Positions 1-11,899 are shown, counted from the stretch's first letter. The stretch: DNA of 64,000 nt from Lumbricus terrestris (GCA_949752735.1 OX457043.1:2695367-2759366); one strand, 5' to 3'. Made by a program: numbers and translations. The notes: a model not told the origin generated them from the letters alone.

Positions 1-290
1 CGGCCCATGCATTTGTCCCCCCCAAAGTTGAACCGCCGTGACCAAGAAAAAGAAGGTCATCAACTTTTTTGCCGGCGAAAATAGATTTTTCGGGAGATTT
101 CGGTCTCCGGATGACTAAAAAAAGAAAAGGTCATCAACTTTTTTGGCGTCGAAAACAGATTTTTTCGAGATTTCGGCGGATGACTTAAGAAAAATATTTA
201 TCGGTGGCAAAAGAGATGAAATTTTTCGGTGACCCGTCCCCCCAAATCTCAGCCCAGGTCTCCGCCTATGCGAGTGGGATCAACGTTATT
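1..290. repeat. Truncated repeat with purine-rich internal monomers
   Basis: About three diverged copies of a roughly 75-base unit containing GGTCATCAACTTTTTT and a GATTTTTCG-like block lie between C-rich edges. The right edge reads CTCCGCCTATG, resembling the ends of MITEs found elsewhere in the window (for example 52751-53077). The left edge is cut by the window. A related purine-rich block occurs at 20040-20220. I infer the tail of a non-autonomous DNA transposon; no coding capacity is visible. Nothing recognisable follows in 290-750. Confidence 0.4.
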
Positions 291-754
291 TCAATCGATA
301 GCCTAGAATATTAAGACGATTATTTTATTGTCAATGAAAAGCTGTTCAACATATTTCATTGGCGTTGTAAAGTTTCGATTATTTGGGAGTCAATCGTCAA
401 TCGTCCGTGACAGAGAAAGCACGATGCTGTTTAATCATCAATGGCAAACAAACTACGCGACTTCCCTTCCTCTGGCTCCACGCAGTCTCACTTTCAACTC
501 TCTACATTATGGTCATTGTTTAGACTGTTTGCAGTTTTTTGGGGGTCAAACCTTCTACAAATTGCCGGAACTTCTTAAATGTTACTCAACACATTGCACT
601 TTCGTTGCCTGGGTTCATAATTATTCATCTGACACTTCAAGCGTTGAATCGGCAATCAGTCCAGATGAATATTATATGGCGAGACAGACAAAGAATGAGG
701 CAGATGCAGGCAACATTAGGACTGTGACAGATACGGCATGAAGGACACACCGAG

Positions 755-1345
755 TCACATACAAAGTAAGATACAGACAGAGTTAAAGAAAGATCAAGGG
801 ACAGACAGAAGCACACACAGACACAGAGAGATACGGACAGAGACAGAGCATGTACTGAGATAGAGGGACAAAGATGGACAAACAAAAATAGACAGAGTCA
901 TGTACAAGAGATAGTTATATGAATGGATGGATGGATGGATGAATGAATGGATGGATGGATGGATGGATGGATGGATGGATGGAGAGAGAATGAGTGAGAG
1001 AGACAGAGAGACAGAAAGAGACAGAGACAGAGGGAGGAAGGGAGAGACAGATATAGACAGAGAGACAGAGAGACAGACATAGATTTAGAGATATACAGAG
1101 ACACAGACCGAGACAAAGACAGAGGCAAGGACATGGAGAGGAAGAAATAGAGAGAGATTGAGAGAGATTGAGAGAGAGACAGACAGACAGACAGAGACAA
1201 AGAGGAGAGAGAGATTGAGAGAGAGATTGAGAGAGACAGAGAGAGAGGCAGACAGACAGACAGACAGACAGAGACAGAAACAGAGACAGAGACAGATACA
1301 GATACAGAGACACAGACAGAGACAGAGAGTAGGTAGATAGAGGGA
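755..1345. repeat. Purine-rich complex microsatellite
   Basis: GA, GACA and GAGA-type repeats on the plus strand with an ATGG tetranucleotide run at about 921-982. The open frames across it (Ser/Leu-rich or Ile-His-Pro-rich on the minus strand) are translations of the repeat. Similar GACAGA tracts recur in the three tandem units at about 10680, 24114 and 37573. Confidence 0.85.
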
Positions 1346-1349
1346 TTAA

Positions 1350-1945
1350 GAAGAAGGGCAAGAGGTTGGTCAAGGACAATGCAGTCTAGGTCGAATCACA
1401 GATTTTACATAGAAGACCCGTTCATTTCTGTTGGACGTTCGGTGTTTTCGTAGGCATAAAATTATGCGTCATTCATTGATCGTTTATTAGATTCCGTCAA
1501 ATATTCAACAAAGTCACAACATGGTTTTAGAATCTCGATTGTAACGGCATTCATTTATGAAAATAAGAAATCCAATTGAATGATCGAAGCTTTTAATTTA
1601 GCGGAATCGTAACAAACGCAAAATATTTTCTACAGTGAGCATCATGCGATCAAGCGGAGTAACTCATGTTGACTTTTTGACTTAAATGAAGACCTAATAT
1701 GAAAGATTTGCAAGTAGCCTAAAGATACAGACCTAGGCCTAAATGCAAGTCGCTGATTCTCTCGTAAAGAATATTGTAAAGAAAATGTTAAGCTATGATT
1801 CTTAACAGTATTATTTCTTATTTTTTCAAGACAAGATCTACAGAGTGCATTGGGTATCGGTGACTTTGTCTCTGAAACAGATTTTTCTGATGATTATTTT
1901 CCAGGTCCGATTTTCCACCTCCTCCTCCTCCGCTGCGTTTCATCC
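1350..1945. other. Gene A downstream flank, no gene seen
   Basis: This stretch aligns in patches with the regions just downstream (minus sense) of genes B, E and F, including a shared GACAAGATCT block near 1834. A TTTTAATTTA block (ATTAAA on the minus strand) near 1590 is also present below the other copies and could serve as a poly(A) signal. I see no other gene. Confidence 0.45.
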
Positions 1946-2035
1946 GTTTCACCAATTCCCTTGTCCACGAACAAACTCTTGAATCACCGGCCGTGCTTGT
2001 GCTTGTGCTTGTGCAGCCGGTTCGTCTACTGGAGG

Positions 2036-2042
2036 TAGGCTA
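2036..2042. other. TAGGCTA micro-insertion disrupting gene A
   Basis: Gene A reads GGAGGTAGGCTACTGCC where the same point of exon 2 reads AGGTACTTCC in gene E and AGGTGCTGTC in gene B. The extra GGCTA explains the frameshift exactly: taking the five bases out of the comparison puts VPPVDEP in line with gene E's VPEVDEP. Confidence 0.7.
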
Positions 2043-2821
2043 CTGCCTGAATGAAGGACTCCTGTTCTGCATTTTGCTTCTTGTCCGCGTTTAACAGCGG
2101 AGTGAAAACTACAAACAGAAATTAAGGAAAATAAACACAGATAAAACTTTGAGGCGTATTTTGGATTAAGAAGGATATTGAATGTGCGAATCAGGATCAG
2201 CATTTTGTCTGTCCAAATTTCAATGAAGAAATGTGGCTGCGTGTTGTCCATGTCAAATTCTTGGCTGCATGTTTATTGTTTTAGGGCGTTTGAACTGTGC
2301 CAGACATCTTTGGGCTGGTGCAACGCTCAGGCAAAAAGTCGGTTTGCAGTCTATAGTCTTGCTCTAGACAGTCTGAAGCTTTCATTAGAGCTTGGAGCTG
2401 TGATTATGAATCCAGGCAAGTTCTATTATGTAGAAACTCTAAGCATCCAAATCTGTGGAACAAAGTTGTCATTGAGAGACTTGTTAAAGATCTTTGCATA
2501 GAAACTGTCTACAGGGTGGATTGGAAACTACTCCCTTGCTTTCCCCAGACACTGACGATCCCGGAGGTGGTAGCTGTAGGCCTATGGAGTTCGCTTGTGT
2601 TCGCTGCAGCGGCCAAGAACGCAGAGCTGTGCCAACCTAGAAGCACACGAGATCTCAAGGCCTCGATTCTTCTTTAGATGGGACACTGGAAGCAATTTCT
2701 CGTCCCACTGTCCAGCGCGTCAAATTATAATTATTTTCATTTTTTGACCCTTTGTACACGAGACTTTCTTTAAATTTCCGGGCTTAATGATTATGATAAC
2801 TACTAGGGTCGTTATTGCAAT

Positions 2822-3085
2822 GGGGGCAGAGGTAGCGCAGTGGATAACACGTTGGCTTAGAAAGCAAGAGGCAACGAGTTCGAGAGGAGGTTGGACGGAC
2901 ACGCTTTGTCGGCTGCTATTAGCACCGATTATTGCAGGCTGTCTGTTCTGTTAGTAGTTAAGATTAATGTATTCTGTATTCTGATTTCCTGTAAATTGTT
3001 TCAACTGCATAGCCTAATTGTATACCGTAACCGTTTGCGAACTGTCAACGGGAGTGCTGAATAAATGAAAGTTAATATCATAATC
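2822..3085 (+). mobile_element. tRNA-derived SINE
   Basis: The head carries an A-box-like TAGCGCAGTGGATAACACG and a B-box-like GAGTTCGAG with tRNA spacing, followed by an unrelated body and a tail ending AATAAATGAAAG. The segment GCAGGCTGTCTGTTCTGTTAGTAG also appears at about 11573, 25010 and 38484, so body fragments are dispersed. It lies in the gene A intron on the opposite strand. It is not a functional tRNA gene, since the arms cannot be folded in full. Confidence 0.65.
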
Positions 3086-3958
3086 AAGATTACACATCAA
3101 TTATAATTATTGTGCTTATACCAAAACTATTACTATAGCCATAGTTGTAAAAAACCTTTTTTCCCGTTTTCTATTCTCTCTCAAAAACGTCGTTTTTTGG
3201 TTTTTTATTTTTCGCATATTTTTTCGTTTTTTTATATTTTTTATATTACTTTATTTATTTATTTACTGTCTATTATTATGTTCCTTTTTTCTTTTTTGTC
3301 TGATACGTTTTCACCGTACTCTCAAGGATTCAGCTAACTATAGTATCATTATGTAATTGTTTAAGTCATTATTTGAGACATACATGTAGTAGGTCCCTAC
3401 AAGAAATGAAATTTGTAGGCTAAGAGTTGTTTTTATGTAAAATTCTTGGGCCTATAATTAATTCATAAGTAACAATTTTAAGTAGCCTACAAATGCACAA
3501 TATGTAACTTAGTTCACATCTATGGTCTTTGCTTCTGATTAGATTTTAAATGCGTTATGTCGATCAGCATGAACTTATGTGGACCTATGTTTACAATTTA
3601 AATATGAAAAGATTTCACTACCTTTAATTTTTCAGAATTTCCAATCAAGCCAAAGTTATAAGAAAAAAACTGTGGTAGATTAGTGTTACTTATACCAATT
3701 AATTTTGGCCTAATAATAAAGTTGTGTTATTTACAGATTAAGATAAAATTGCAGAAAGGATGGTTTTAAAGCTCAAAATGAAGTTTCAGATGTAACAAAG
3801 TCAAATTATTTTACGTTTCCGTTTTTCATCGTTTTTATGTTGTTTTTTATTTTTTCGAAACATTTTTCTTTTTTCATATTTCTTTTTCATCGTTTTTTTA
3901 CATCTATGACTATAGCTATAGTACCACCATTGAAACGACTATTGCAGCTCCTACTACT

Positions 3959-3990
<32 letters not shown>

Positions 3991-4050
3991 TAAAATCGAC
4001 ATTTTTTACTTGTCTTCATTTTTACATATCAAACGTCGTTTACACCTGAT
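3086..4050. other. AT-rich stretch without a recognisable gene
   Basis: Long T-rich tracts and a short ATC run near 3957-3990 occur here. Open frames are short and compositionally biased. This lies inside the enlarged intron of gene A. Confidence 0.6.
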
Positions 4051-4053
4051 ATA

Positions 4054-4088
4054 GCATAACATAACATAACATAACATAACATAACATG
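4054..4088. repeat. ATAAC pentanucleotide microsatellite
   Basis: Seven or so tandem copies of CATAA with a slightly degenerate end (CATGGCATAACATGAC). Confidence 0.85.
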
Positions 4089-4369
4089 GCATAACATGAC
4101 ATACCTGGTAATATAATTTTTTTATTGCTCCAAAAAAGAACACAGCAGAATACAATTTCAAGCCCGTGTTAAGTTGGAATGCAAACGGTGGACCTAAAGG
4201 GACCGGAACAGAATTAAGCGAGGTCACCAATGTGACAACACTACTATAGGTGGAAGTTGGTGTCGTAATCAACGTGAGCAATTAAAGTCTCAACTGAAAT
4301 TTTAAACAAATTCATTGGCAATGTCTAATGCTAAAATATAATAAATAAGGCGTAAATTTATATATAACT

Positions 4370-4560
4370 AGATGGGTTACGCGGCATTGCCCGGGAAATT
4401 TACTCCACTGCGGTATCCATCGTTGACCGCTAGATTTCGGGTTTTCGCCAACCCTCCACCCCACCCCGCTTCCTCAAAAATCCAAAAGTGACCCGCCCCT
4501 GCGGGGCGCTACGGAAATTATCACTGGGCGGGTATGACGTCATGCAGACTGTAGACTCTT
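4370..4560. repeat. Dispersed C-rich repeat fragment
   Basis: It contains GGGTTACGCGGCATTGCCC and C-rich blocks that match in pattern the GGGTACCCGGCGTTGCCC unit starting near 9246 in each tandem unit. It looks like a diverged single copy of the same repeat family; class unknown. Confidence 0.45.
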
Positions 4561-4743
4561 TACTAACGCACTAGCGTGAACGATTATTGATGAAATGTCT
4601 TAAAACGATAATAATTCTGGTTTTAAATTGAATTTATAGCTGAAAATAGTTGCGTTGACCTTATAATTTGGGTAAGAATCAATTGCAAAAATTTCGTTAA
4701 ACCGACGCCTTTTCATTTCCGAGCCTATTTGTAACGAAGAGAC

Positions 4744-4744
<1 letters not shown>

Positions 4745-4787
<43 letters not shown>
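4745..4787. repeat. CA dinucleotide microsatellite
   Basis: An uninterrupted (CA)n run of about 43 bases. Confidence 0.95.
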
Positions 4788-4788
<1 letters not shown>

Positions 4789-5135
4789 CTGGAAGGACAA
4801 ACATTCAGACTTATAATATTAGATTATAATATATAAATATATATATTTAAAGTGAGTTGGTGGTAACGAAAAAGATTTCAAAGAGGGAAATGAGGTGCGT
4901 CATGAATATCGGTAGAAGGATTGTTCCACACGAAATAATCTTCATTGTCTTAATAGAGAACCTTCGGGTGTTAGTGCACTTGAGAATATATCGGTCTATG
5001 ATAGTTGCCGACTGTTATAGTAACTGTACGAATGAATAATTGTCCAGCCGGGGTTGAAAATTAATAGATAGCAAAGGTGTGTAGACCGACATTTGGTCAC
5101 GTGCACTAAGAATGGGTCATGCTTATTGCTTAGAG

Positions 5136-6295
5136 CAGCGGTTCTCAACCTTTTTAGTACGGCGACCCCTTGGCAACATTCCGAAAGTTATGGCGACCCC
5201 CAACAGCAAAATTGATTGTATTGCCCCTCCCATTCACTGCATTTTTGTTACCATTGTCACTCATTTTAACCTCATAACTCTAAAACTGGTTTTGACAATT
5301 GAGGCTTCCTGGCTCTTGCTATTCTGAGAGCAATCATTAGTTTTCCTTACCCATTCGGTAAGTTGAAGTTGAAATGCCATAAATTTATTCGGCTTGTGAA
5401 ACCTAACAACCATTAAACAACAGGCTACTTTAAAAATTGGTAAATAGTTCTTCATTTCTTAGCACTCATTTCACCTTTGCTGATTCGTTTTGGTTGGCAA
5501 GCAATTTAAAGAACATGGACCATATGCCTACTTGTGTTCTTTATCAATGCGCTGAACATGGAGGGGGTTTGGGGAGAGGATGTGCCTCTCCCAATTGTCA
5601 AACTGTTTTTGAATTTCCACACACTGCAATGGTAGCATTTTAGGCTATAATTTTAACGAAATCGTTCATCATTTCAGTGCTGATAGTGGTGTTGTAAGAC
5701 ATGAAAAGTGTCCCATCCCTGCAATTTTTCATTTAAGAAAACTCCACAGAATTTCAGAGCTGAAAGTCATGGTTTAAGACTTCAATAAATGGTCCCCCAT
5801 TGTTTATAATTTTGAATTTCCACTCTATTACAGCTGCAGTTTTAACTTAACTGTCATTTGAATGAAATTGCTCAGTTTTTTGAATGCTGATAGTCATGGT
5901 ATAAGACTTCAGAGTTTCGGTCCCAATTGTTCAGACCTAATTGTTTTTAGATTTGGACATTGTCACTGTAACATTTTAAGCTTTCATCACAATAAAATTA
6001 GGCCTACTCATGATCTCAGTGCTCAGCAAGGTGGCTTAAGACTTAGACCTATACTGTGGTAAAATTAGACTTTACATTTGAAAACTAAGATGGCAAAGCG
6101 TTTTTTTAGCTGTTGCAATCTAACGAATGAATCATATAGCAAGTATAAGAAATTTTCGTTTTAAGTTGCTGTGTAGTAACTATAGAGCTGAAATTGCTAT
6201 TGCATATTTTACAAATTTCTGAAGGTCCAGGCGACCCCTGGCAAATCGTCAGACGACCCCCGTGGGGGTCGCGACCCACAGGTTGAGAACCGCTG
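5136..6295. mobile_element. Non-autonomous hAT element with 8-bp TSD
   Basis: The ends are CAGCGGTTCTCAACC and GGTTGAGAACCGCTG, a typical hAT inverted terminus, flanked by identical 8-base duplications GCTTAGAG (5128-5135 and 6296-6303). The interior (about 1.16 kb) has no transposase frame. It holds three or four diverged copies of a roughly 110-base unit with the theme GCTGATAGT..GTAAGACTTCA (about 5670-6050). It sits inside the gene A intron. Confidence 0.9.
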
Positions 6296-6528
6296 GCTTA
6301 GAGCAAAACATTAACTCCCCGATGTGAAACATTCTTATCTGATCTAAGCTTAGTATTAGAATACCGTGACGAAAGGTTGGGCACTTTGACACTAAGTCTT
6401 GTAGTATGATTCAGCAATGAGTCCTTTCTGCAACATAGTTAAACGTTCAAGTCTCGAGGTGTAATGACTCAGCTTATACCTGCAAGCATGACCAGCATGC
6501 CAAACAGAATGTAGATCTTCGGTGACAT

Positions 6529-6690
6529 CTTGCAGACGTTCTTGGAAAGCAGCTGAACGAATTTCAGGCGATGTAGCAAACAGTCGATGACAACGAACCA
6601 AAACGTAGCGGATGACGATACACAAATTACTCGTTATTTATAGCTAATTGGAAAGTCATCATCAACCAATGGGAGATGACTTGAAATGAC
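6529..6690 (-). promoter_or_regulatory. Gene A promoter and 5' leader
   Basis: On the minus strand a TATAAATAA box lies at 6635-6643, about 107 bases before the ATG, with a CCAAT-type element at 6648-6652 and an inverted one at 6666-6670. The same block lies before genes B, C, E and F, where the TATA position reads TTTAAATAA or TTTAAGTAT. Conservation runs from here through the leader into the ATG, supporting a shared promoter. Confidence 0.55.
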
Positions 6691-8411
6691 CGAAACATTT
6701 GTCAGTCGACATTCACGGATGATTGACTCACCTAAGAATAGAAACTTTACTACCATGTCACTGAAGTCTGTTGCACAAATTTTCATTGGCAATATACCCT
6801 CTTATTCTATCGATCGATGTAGCTTTGCCCCATTGTTTCAGATACCGCAATACCACGTTCAAGCGAGGGATTTCTTTTCCAGTCAGTTGTAGGCTATTAG
6901 CACTTGGTCGTTCAGACGTAACGCTATTCCTCGTTTAAGCTTCGTGTGTATTGTGATTCGAACGATTTTTGAAGAACCAAAATGGTGGCCACGTAAATAT
7001 TTAACATTTTGGTGTTTTGGTAGCTGTAATTTCAATGTCAAATTGAATTCGAACTAGAGAAGATAATCAGATAATAGTAGGCTAAGGCAACACTTCAGTC
7101 AGCGGTTTTCAACAGTAAGGTGCTTAGCATTTAGCTGTTGGACAACGCTTTATAAATTTGAAATATACGGCCGAAAATAAAGTAGACTGACAGAGCATTT
7201 CCTCCCGGTCTCACCCATGGTCGTTTATGGCATTAGGCTTCAATAGCATCGAATGCTGCAGGATGCTTAGTCTGTTAAAGATGTATGCGAATCGCCTTGT
7301 TTCCTATCCCACATCTTCAGCATTATTGTAGATCTACCATAATAATTTACTAGTTTTCCTGACACATCATAGGACTCAACATGCTCGACCACCGTGTTGA
7401 CGCAAATTTTAACGGGGCCCTGATGGTCAACCCCGTTTTCCAATGACTCGATCGGTCGGTCTGTGAATGGTTAATGCTATTGCATCCAGAGGCGGGTACA
7501 GAAATTTTCGAAGGGGTAATAAAATTTAGGACCTTGGCTCTGAAAAATTGCGTTGGACTTAAGCTAAAAAATCTGATGACCTCTTTTATGTCTTGGAAAT
7601 ATACCAAAGTACCCTGCAAAAACAGCTGATGAACGTTTTCAGCCATTTATCAACCGAATCTCTTGAACATGTACCATTTTTTAAAACCAAGGCTAAAACA
7701 ATTATTGATCACTTGTTTTTTCATATCCTACTTTCACCTTTTTCCGCTGCATTGGTTTCAAGCTTGTTCAAACCTGATGGGGGGCCCACGTCCCGTGCAC
7801 ATTTCTCATGGGGCCATGGCCGAATAAGCCTCAAGATCCGCTTCTGATTGCAGTCGCTGATTTGGGGAGACTGAGGCACTTCATAACCTCTTCAAGTTAC
7901 TGCGCATCATATGAGGAGGAGACCGAGATCTCCTACCGAGGTACTTTCATGAGTGAAGCAAAGAGAAGCCCTAAAAGGCATTGAGAGCAAGAGTCCAAGC
8001 CATGAAAGTGGTCCACGGCAGCCCTGAACGTGGTATCCAGAGGAGATTTCTCCAATAGTAACCTAATGTCAGTAACACGGAACAAGCAGATAGCATTGTC
8101 ATTGTGGTTAATCTGCTATCATCAAAACCACAACGCACATCGTCCTTATTTTTAAGAATTAAATCCTCCAATGTTTTAACAATTACGGTCATTTATCTGG
8201 CTCAAATGATCATTTGTTACTGATACGTCAGGTTCCAGCAATCATTCAATATACACCATGCACCCTCGTCCCTTTGTTTGAGATTCAAAAATCCTAATTC
8301 CTGGATTGCACTGATTGAACTAAACAAACGATATTCTGTATGAGTATTTCATCAGACACAAAATGCGTTGCACATATTAATCTTTGTGGACATTGACTTC
8401 ACGGGGAGCCG

Positions 8412-8561
8412 TTACCTCAGTTTGTGGTCTCCAACAGAAGTAACATCTTGGCGGATGACTAAGACAATTTTACGTCGTCCTTGATGTCCATAAAGTAACA
8501 TATGTTGAGGTTGTTCACGTCTCAGTCTATGCTTCATTGAGCAGAGAAACCAATTCACCAT
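8412..8561 (-). CDS. Candidate 49-aa basic small ORF (unit 1)
   Basis: The ORF starts MVNWFLCSMKHRLRREQ, continues with RRKIVLVIRQDV and ends GDHKLR then TAA. It is basic, with no clear signal peptide or membrane segment, and I do not recognise the family. The same 150-base ORF, start to stop, exists in units 2 and 3 and in the diverged copies at 43015-43164 and 63064-63213; a decayed relative lies at 44712-44951. The AG|GTAAC at its end also resembles a splice donor, so this may be an internal or first exon. Changes among diverged copies are about equally silent and replacing, so coding is unproven. Confidence 0.3.
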   Translation of the reverse strand: MVNWFLCSMKHRLRREQPQHMLLYGHQGRRKIVLVIRQDVTSVGDHKLR

Positions 8562-9240
8562 ATTAATATCGATCTGTGGACCATATTGCGTCTACAGAGA
8601 TGAATCATAATCGATTGTAATATCAAAATGTCTAGAGCACAAGCTTATTCACGAGCGTTTAATATAATAATCGTTCATTTATCCACATGACTTGAATTTT
8701 CCTGATCATCATCAACAAATTCTTCAGTGTTTCTCTCCGTCAGGTGTGTAGTGTGAACCGACGATGAAGATACTCCCAGATGAACCCAATCTTCGACTCT
8801 GCGATACCTCGACACAACAATATTATTTATACATTGATATAAACAGGTGCCCTTGCTGTTAATCTTTTGTTGTCGATTTTTTCCACACGGCCAATGTCAA
8901 GTCGGTCTTCTCTTTCTGATCTTATCTAACAGTGTTTCACTCTGTTGAAATTCATTCCATGTTACTTCGTCACGAAGCCTGTCTCGTCTACAAGCTTCCT
9001 CGTAGGCCTATACTTCTTTTCCAGCTCAATTCCTCCGCTAGAAGCCTCTTTCCGTCATCCCTCCATGTCACCAACACTAACATCCATACATCAGTGCTTG
9101 AGTCTCAGTCGAATGTTCTACACAGTTTTATTTTTATCTTGTTCGTCCTCCACATCCTATACTGTAGTAGGCTTATACTGTAGTAGGCTATTCATCTTCT
9201 AAACATTGCGGATGCTAGATCCGTTCTGCTTTTTATATAA

Positions 9241-9850
9241 TACTAGAGCTGGGGTACCCGGCGTTGCCCTGGAAATTTAGGATTCGACCCGGTCTGGCCA
9301 CAACCCCACCACACCACACCCCACCACTCCGACCTCCACCGGTACGCCACCCGTGAAATTTTGACTTTCGGGGAAAAATCCCTCCCCCAATTTTCGTCAC
9401 TCCTCCCCCACCCCCACAACACGCCACCACTAACTCCGACCTCCAACGGTACGCCACCCGTGAAATTTTGTTTTTCGAGAAAAAAATTAGCCCCTCAAAT
9501 TTCCCCCATCCCTTTCCTACCTCCCCCCCCACAACACGCCACCACTAACTCCGAGCTCCATCGCCACCCGTGAATTTTTGGTTTTTGGGAAATTTTTTAC
9601 CCTCCACAATCCGCCCCACCCTGGCTCCCTAGCTGGGTCACCCGGCGTTGCCCGGAAAATTTAGAAATCAACCCGCTCCTGCCACAGCCCAACCACACCC
9701 ACAACACCACCCACACCACACTCCGACCTTCACCGGTACGCCACCCGAGAAATTAGGGTTTTCGGGCAAATTTTCTCTTCTTAGCCCCCCCTCCACCCCC
9801 TCCACCCTCTCATCCCACCGCCTCCCCTCACCCCCTCAGCCCCCCCGCTA
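9241..9850. repeat. C-rich tandem repeat block (unit 1)
   Basis: Three monomers of about 107 bases share the theme ACGCCACCCGTGAAATTTTG followed by C-rich text. They are bracketed by two GGCGTTGCCC motifs at about 9261 and 9642. The Pro/Thr- or Gly-rich open frames across it are repeat translations. Confidence 0.75.
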
Positions 9851-9859
9851 AACACCTTT

Positions 9860-10670
9860 AACACATTAAACACCTCTAAAACGGTTGTCAACCGCTGCCT
9901 TTATACGCACATGCATGGGCCCCGAAAGAAAAGTGCTGTCATAAGCTTGAAAGGGCAAAGACCAACAGGGAAAATGAGTGTTTTTGGCTCCCCACTCTGG
10001 CCCCCATGGCGGCAGAGATTCGCGAACCCCTCCTCTACGCGTCGGATGCCGAGACGGACACAGTAGTGATGGTTTGGAGTGAAAAGCTCAACAACTGTGG
10101 AAATGCATTCCGGTCAAACAGACGGAATCTTCTCTTAATTTATATAGATTTTGAATGGTGTTCAACACCACTCATTCATTATGCAGATTATAAAGCGAAC
10201 TTTCTAGGTAACTACTCAGGACCGCTAACAACCTAGCCCCAGCTAAAAAAGACGGCTCTAAGGTTGAGATAACCCCACCTGAGCAAACCCTTTATATAAG
10301 GCGTTGAAACAGTAGGAGCCCGTTTCATTGCCACGAACTCCAAAAACAGAGGTGCTGCCTAATCTTCGTACGTATACATACCTCGTGACTTTTCCAGATC
10401 CGTTTTACCCAGTCTCACCATCAACTCTCTTTATGTTTGCCAACGGTAATTGTTTGGCTTTCTGTTTTGGGATCAAACCTGTAGTTGCAAGATTCTCATA
10501 ACAGGAAGTTCGTAAATATTAGTGACTACGTCGCTATTTCCCCTGCCTGGGTTATAATATTATCTGTCGCTTCACCGTGGAATAGGCAATGAGTCAAGAG
10601 AAATGATATAGCGAGATTGATGCACAGACATGCAGACATACAAAGACTGTGACAGATACAGTATGGTAGA
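9860..10670. other. Unit 1 spacer, no gene seen
   Basis: It includes a 76-codon open frame (10006-10236) without family resemblance. The text ATTTTGAATGGTGTTCA..ACTACTCAGGACCGC is shared in diverged form with 63846-63945, and its end resembles the SINE/L2 tail word CTCAGAGGCGCTCCCGAC. Confidence 0.4.
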
Positions 10671-10679
10671 CATACAGAA

Positions 10680-10813
10680 AGAGTCACATACACAGTGAGA
10701 GACAAACAGAGAGGGAGACAGAGACAATGACTGAGACAGAGACAAAGACAAACAGAGACAAACAGCGACGGAGATAAACATAGAGAGACAGACAGAGAGA
10801 GACAGAGTGAGAC

Positions 10814-10872
<59 letters not shown>

Positions 10873-10905
10873 TAGAGAGAGAGATAGGGAGGGAAGGAGG
10901 GAGGG
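10680..10905. repeat. GACA/GA microsatellite (unit 1)
   Basis: GACAGA repeats grade into a pure (GA)n run at about 10818-10880. The Ser/Leu open frames on the minus strand are repeat translations. Run length differs among the three units. Confidence 0.9.
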
Positions 10906-11874
10906 ACGGAGAATGTCAAGAGTTGCCATTAGGGTAGGGTCAGGGACATTGCTGTCCTGGGAACAGTATACTCCTGAGATTGGAAGCGCCGTTCAACTGT
11001 ATGCTCGATGTCTTCAGAGGCACACGGGTCATCCGTAATCGTAATCTCCAAATTTCTAAGGCGCCACTTAAAAGCCAAGCGCGAGGCACCAGCTTATACA
11101 CGAGCGCTGCGTTGAGTCAAAAGAGTTGTTAATTGATCGATGATTCGATTTCGTCGTTCAACTCTTCATTAAATGTGCGAAACATGTTGTTCGTTGGTCT
11201 AACCGTGACCCTCTGTCATGGGCCATGAGAGGGTAATGGTCATACCGTCTAATTTAAAACGACACTCGCATACTTAATCAGCCTCTCCTATACCTGTCTG
11301 TCTGTCTGCCTGTATGTCTGCCTGTGTGTTTGTATGTCTATCTGGCTTCCTATCTGTCATTCTACTACGTAATTATGTGTGGTTCGTCTAAATGAAATTT
11401 ACGTCTCTATTCCAGCTTGTCTATCAATTTTGTCAGGTCAACCTCTCTTTTTGTGATTATGGTCATTCTTTCATTCACTCATTCGTTCAAAGCATTTGCA
11501 TAGCGTCATTAGCGTGTCTTCAAGTCCCGTATGACTTACGTGCTTTGTAGGCTGCAATTGAACGCCGTGTACTGCAGGCTGTCTGTTCTGTTAGTAGGTA
11601 AGTTTGATGTTAATTAAGATTGTTGCATAAAACGTACAACAATAATTTGTACATGTAAAGCATAGTGCGTTTGCAGGCGTTGCATTAAAGAAAAATATTA
11701 AAATATTATTACTAATAATAATATGTTCGTCCGTAAATCAGTCTCTTCGTCTGCATCATTCTGTGTGACATGCACATTGCACATAACCTTAACTTGGCGT
11801 TGGATGGACCTGTAGGAAAGAAAATTAGCGATTGTGGTACATTTCCAATTGTTTCTCATTGTCAACTCTTCCAT

Positions 11875-11892
11875 CAGTGGCGTAGCCAGGAA
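11875..11892 (+). mobile_element. Solo hAT-type terminus
   Basis: CAGTGGCGTAGCCAGGA is a widespread hAT terminal sequence. The same word appears at about 13706 inside the piggyBac-like element. I found no matching opposite end nearby, so this is a relic or a one-ended fragment. Confidence 0.4.
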
Positions 11893-11899
11893 TTTATGA

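Larger units (their letters stand above)
1949..6528 (-). pseudogene. Gene A: frameshifted secreted-peptide gene copy
   Basis: Exon 1 (6480-6528) encodes MSPKIYILFGMLVMLA plus one base and ends at a GTATAAG donor. Exon 2 starts at 2108 after a TTTGTAG acceptor and reads FTPLLNADKKQNAE, then an acidic spacer. The frame is broken by GGCTA inserted after TA (TAGGCTA at 2036-2042), giving a stop at 2026-2028. Beyond the break the family pattern resumes (PVDEPAAQAQ, ending GNW and TGA at 1949). The Gln-Ala repeat there is unique to this copy. The intron is about 4.4 kb against 0.75-1.0 kb in the other copies, because it holds a SINE (2822-3085), C-rich repeat, CA repeat and a hAT MITE (5136-6295). 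A TATAAATAA box lies upstream, so it may still be transcribed. Confidence 0.6.

Noticed and set aside
898..1379. Ser/Leu-rich and Ile-His-Pro-Ser open frames
   Set aside because: They are repeat translations of GA, GACA and ATGG tracts; same for 10572-10929, 24002-24365 and 37416-37839.
9233..9532. Gly-rich or Pro/Thr-rich proteins
   Set aside because: They are translations of the C-rich tandem repeat; frame and sequence are dictated by the 107-base monomers.
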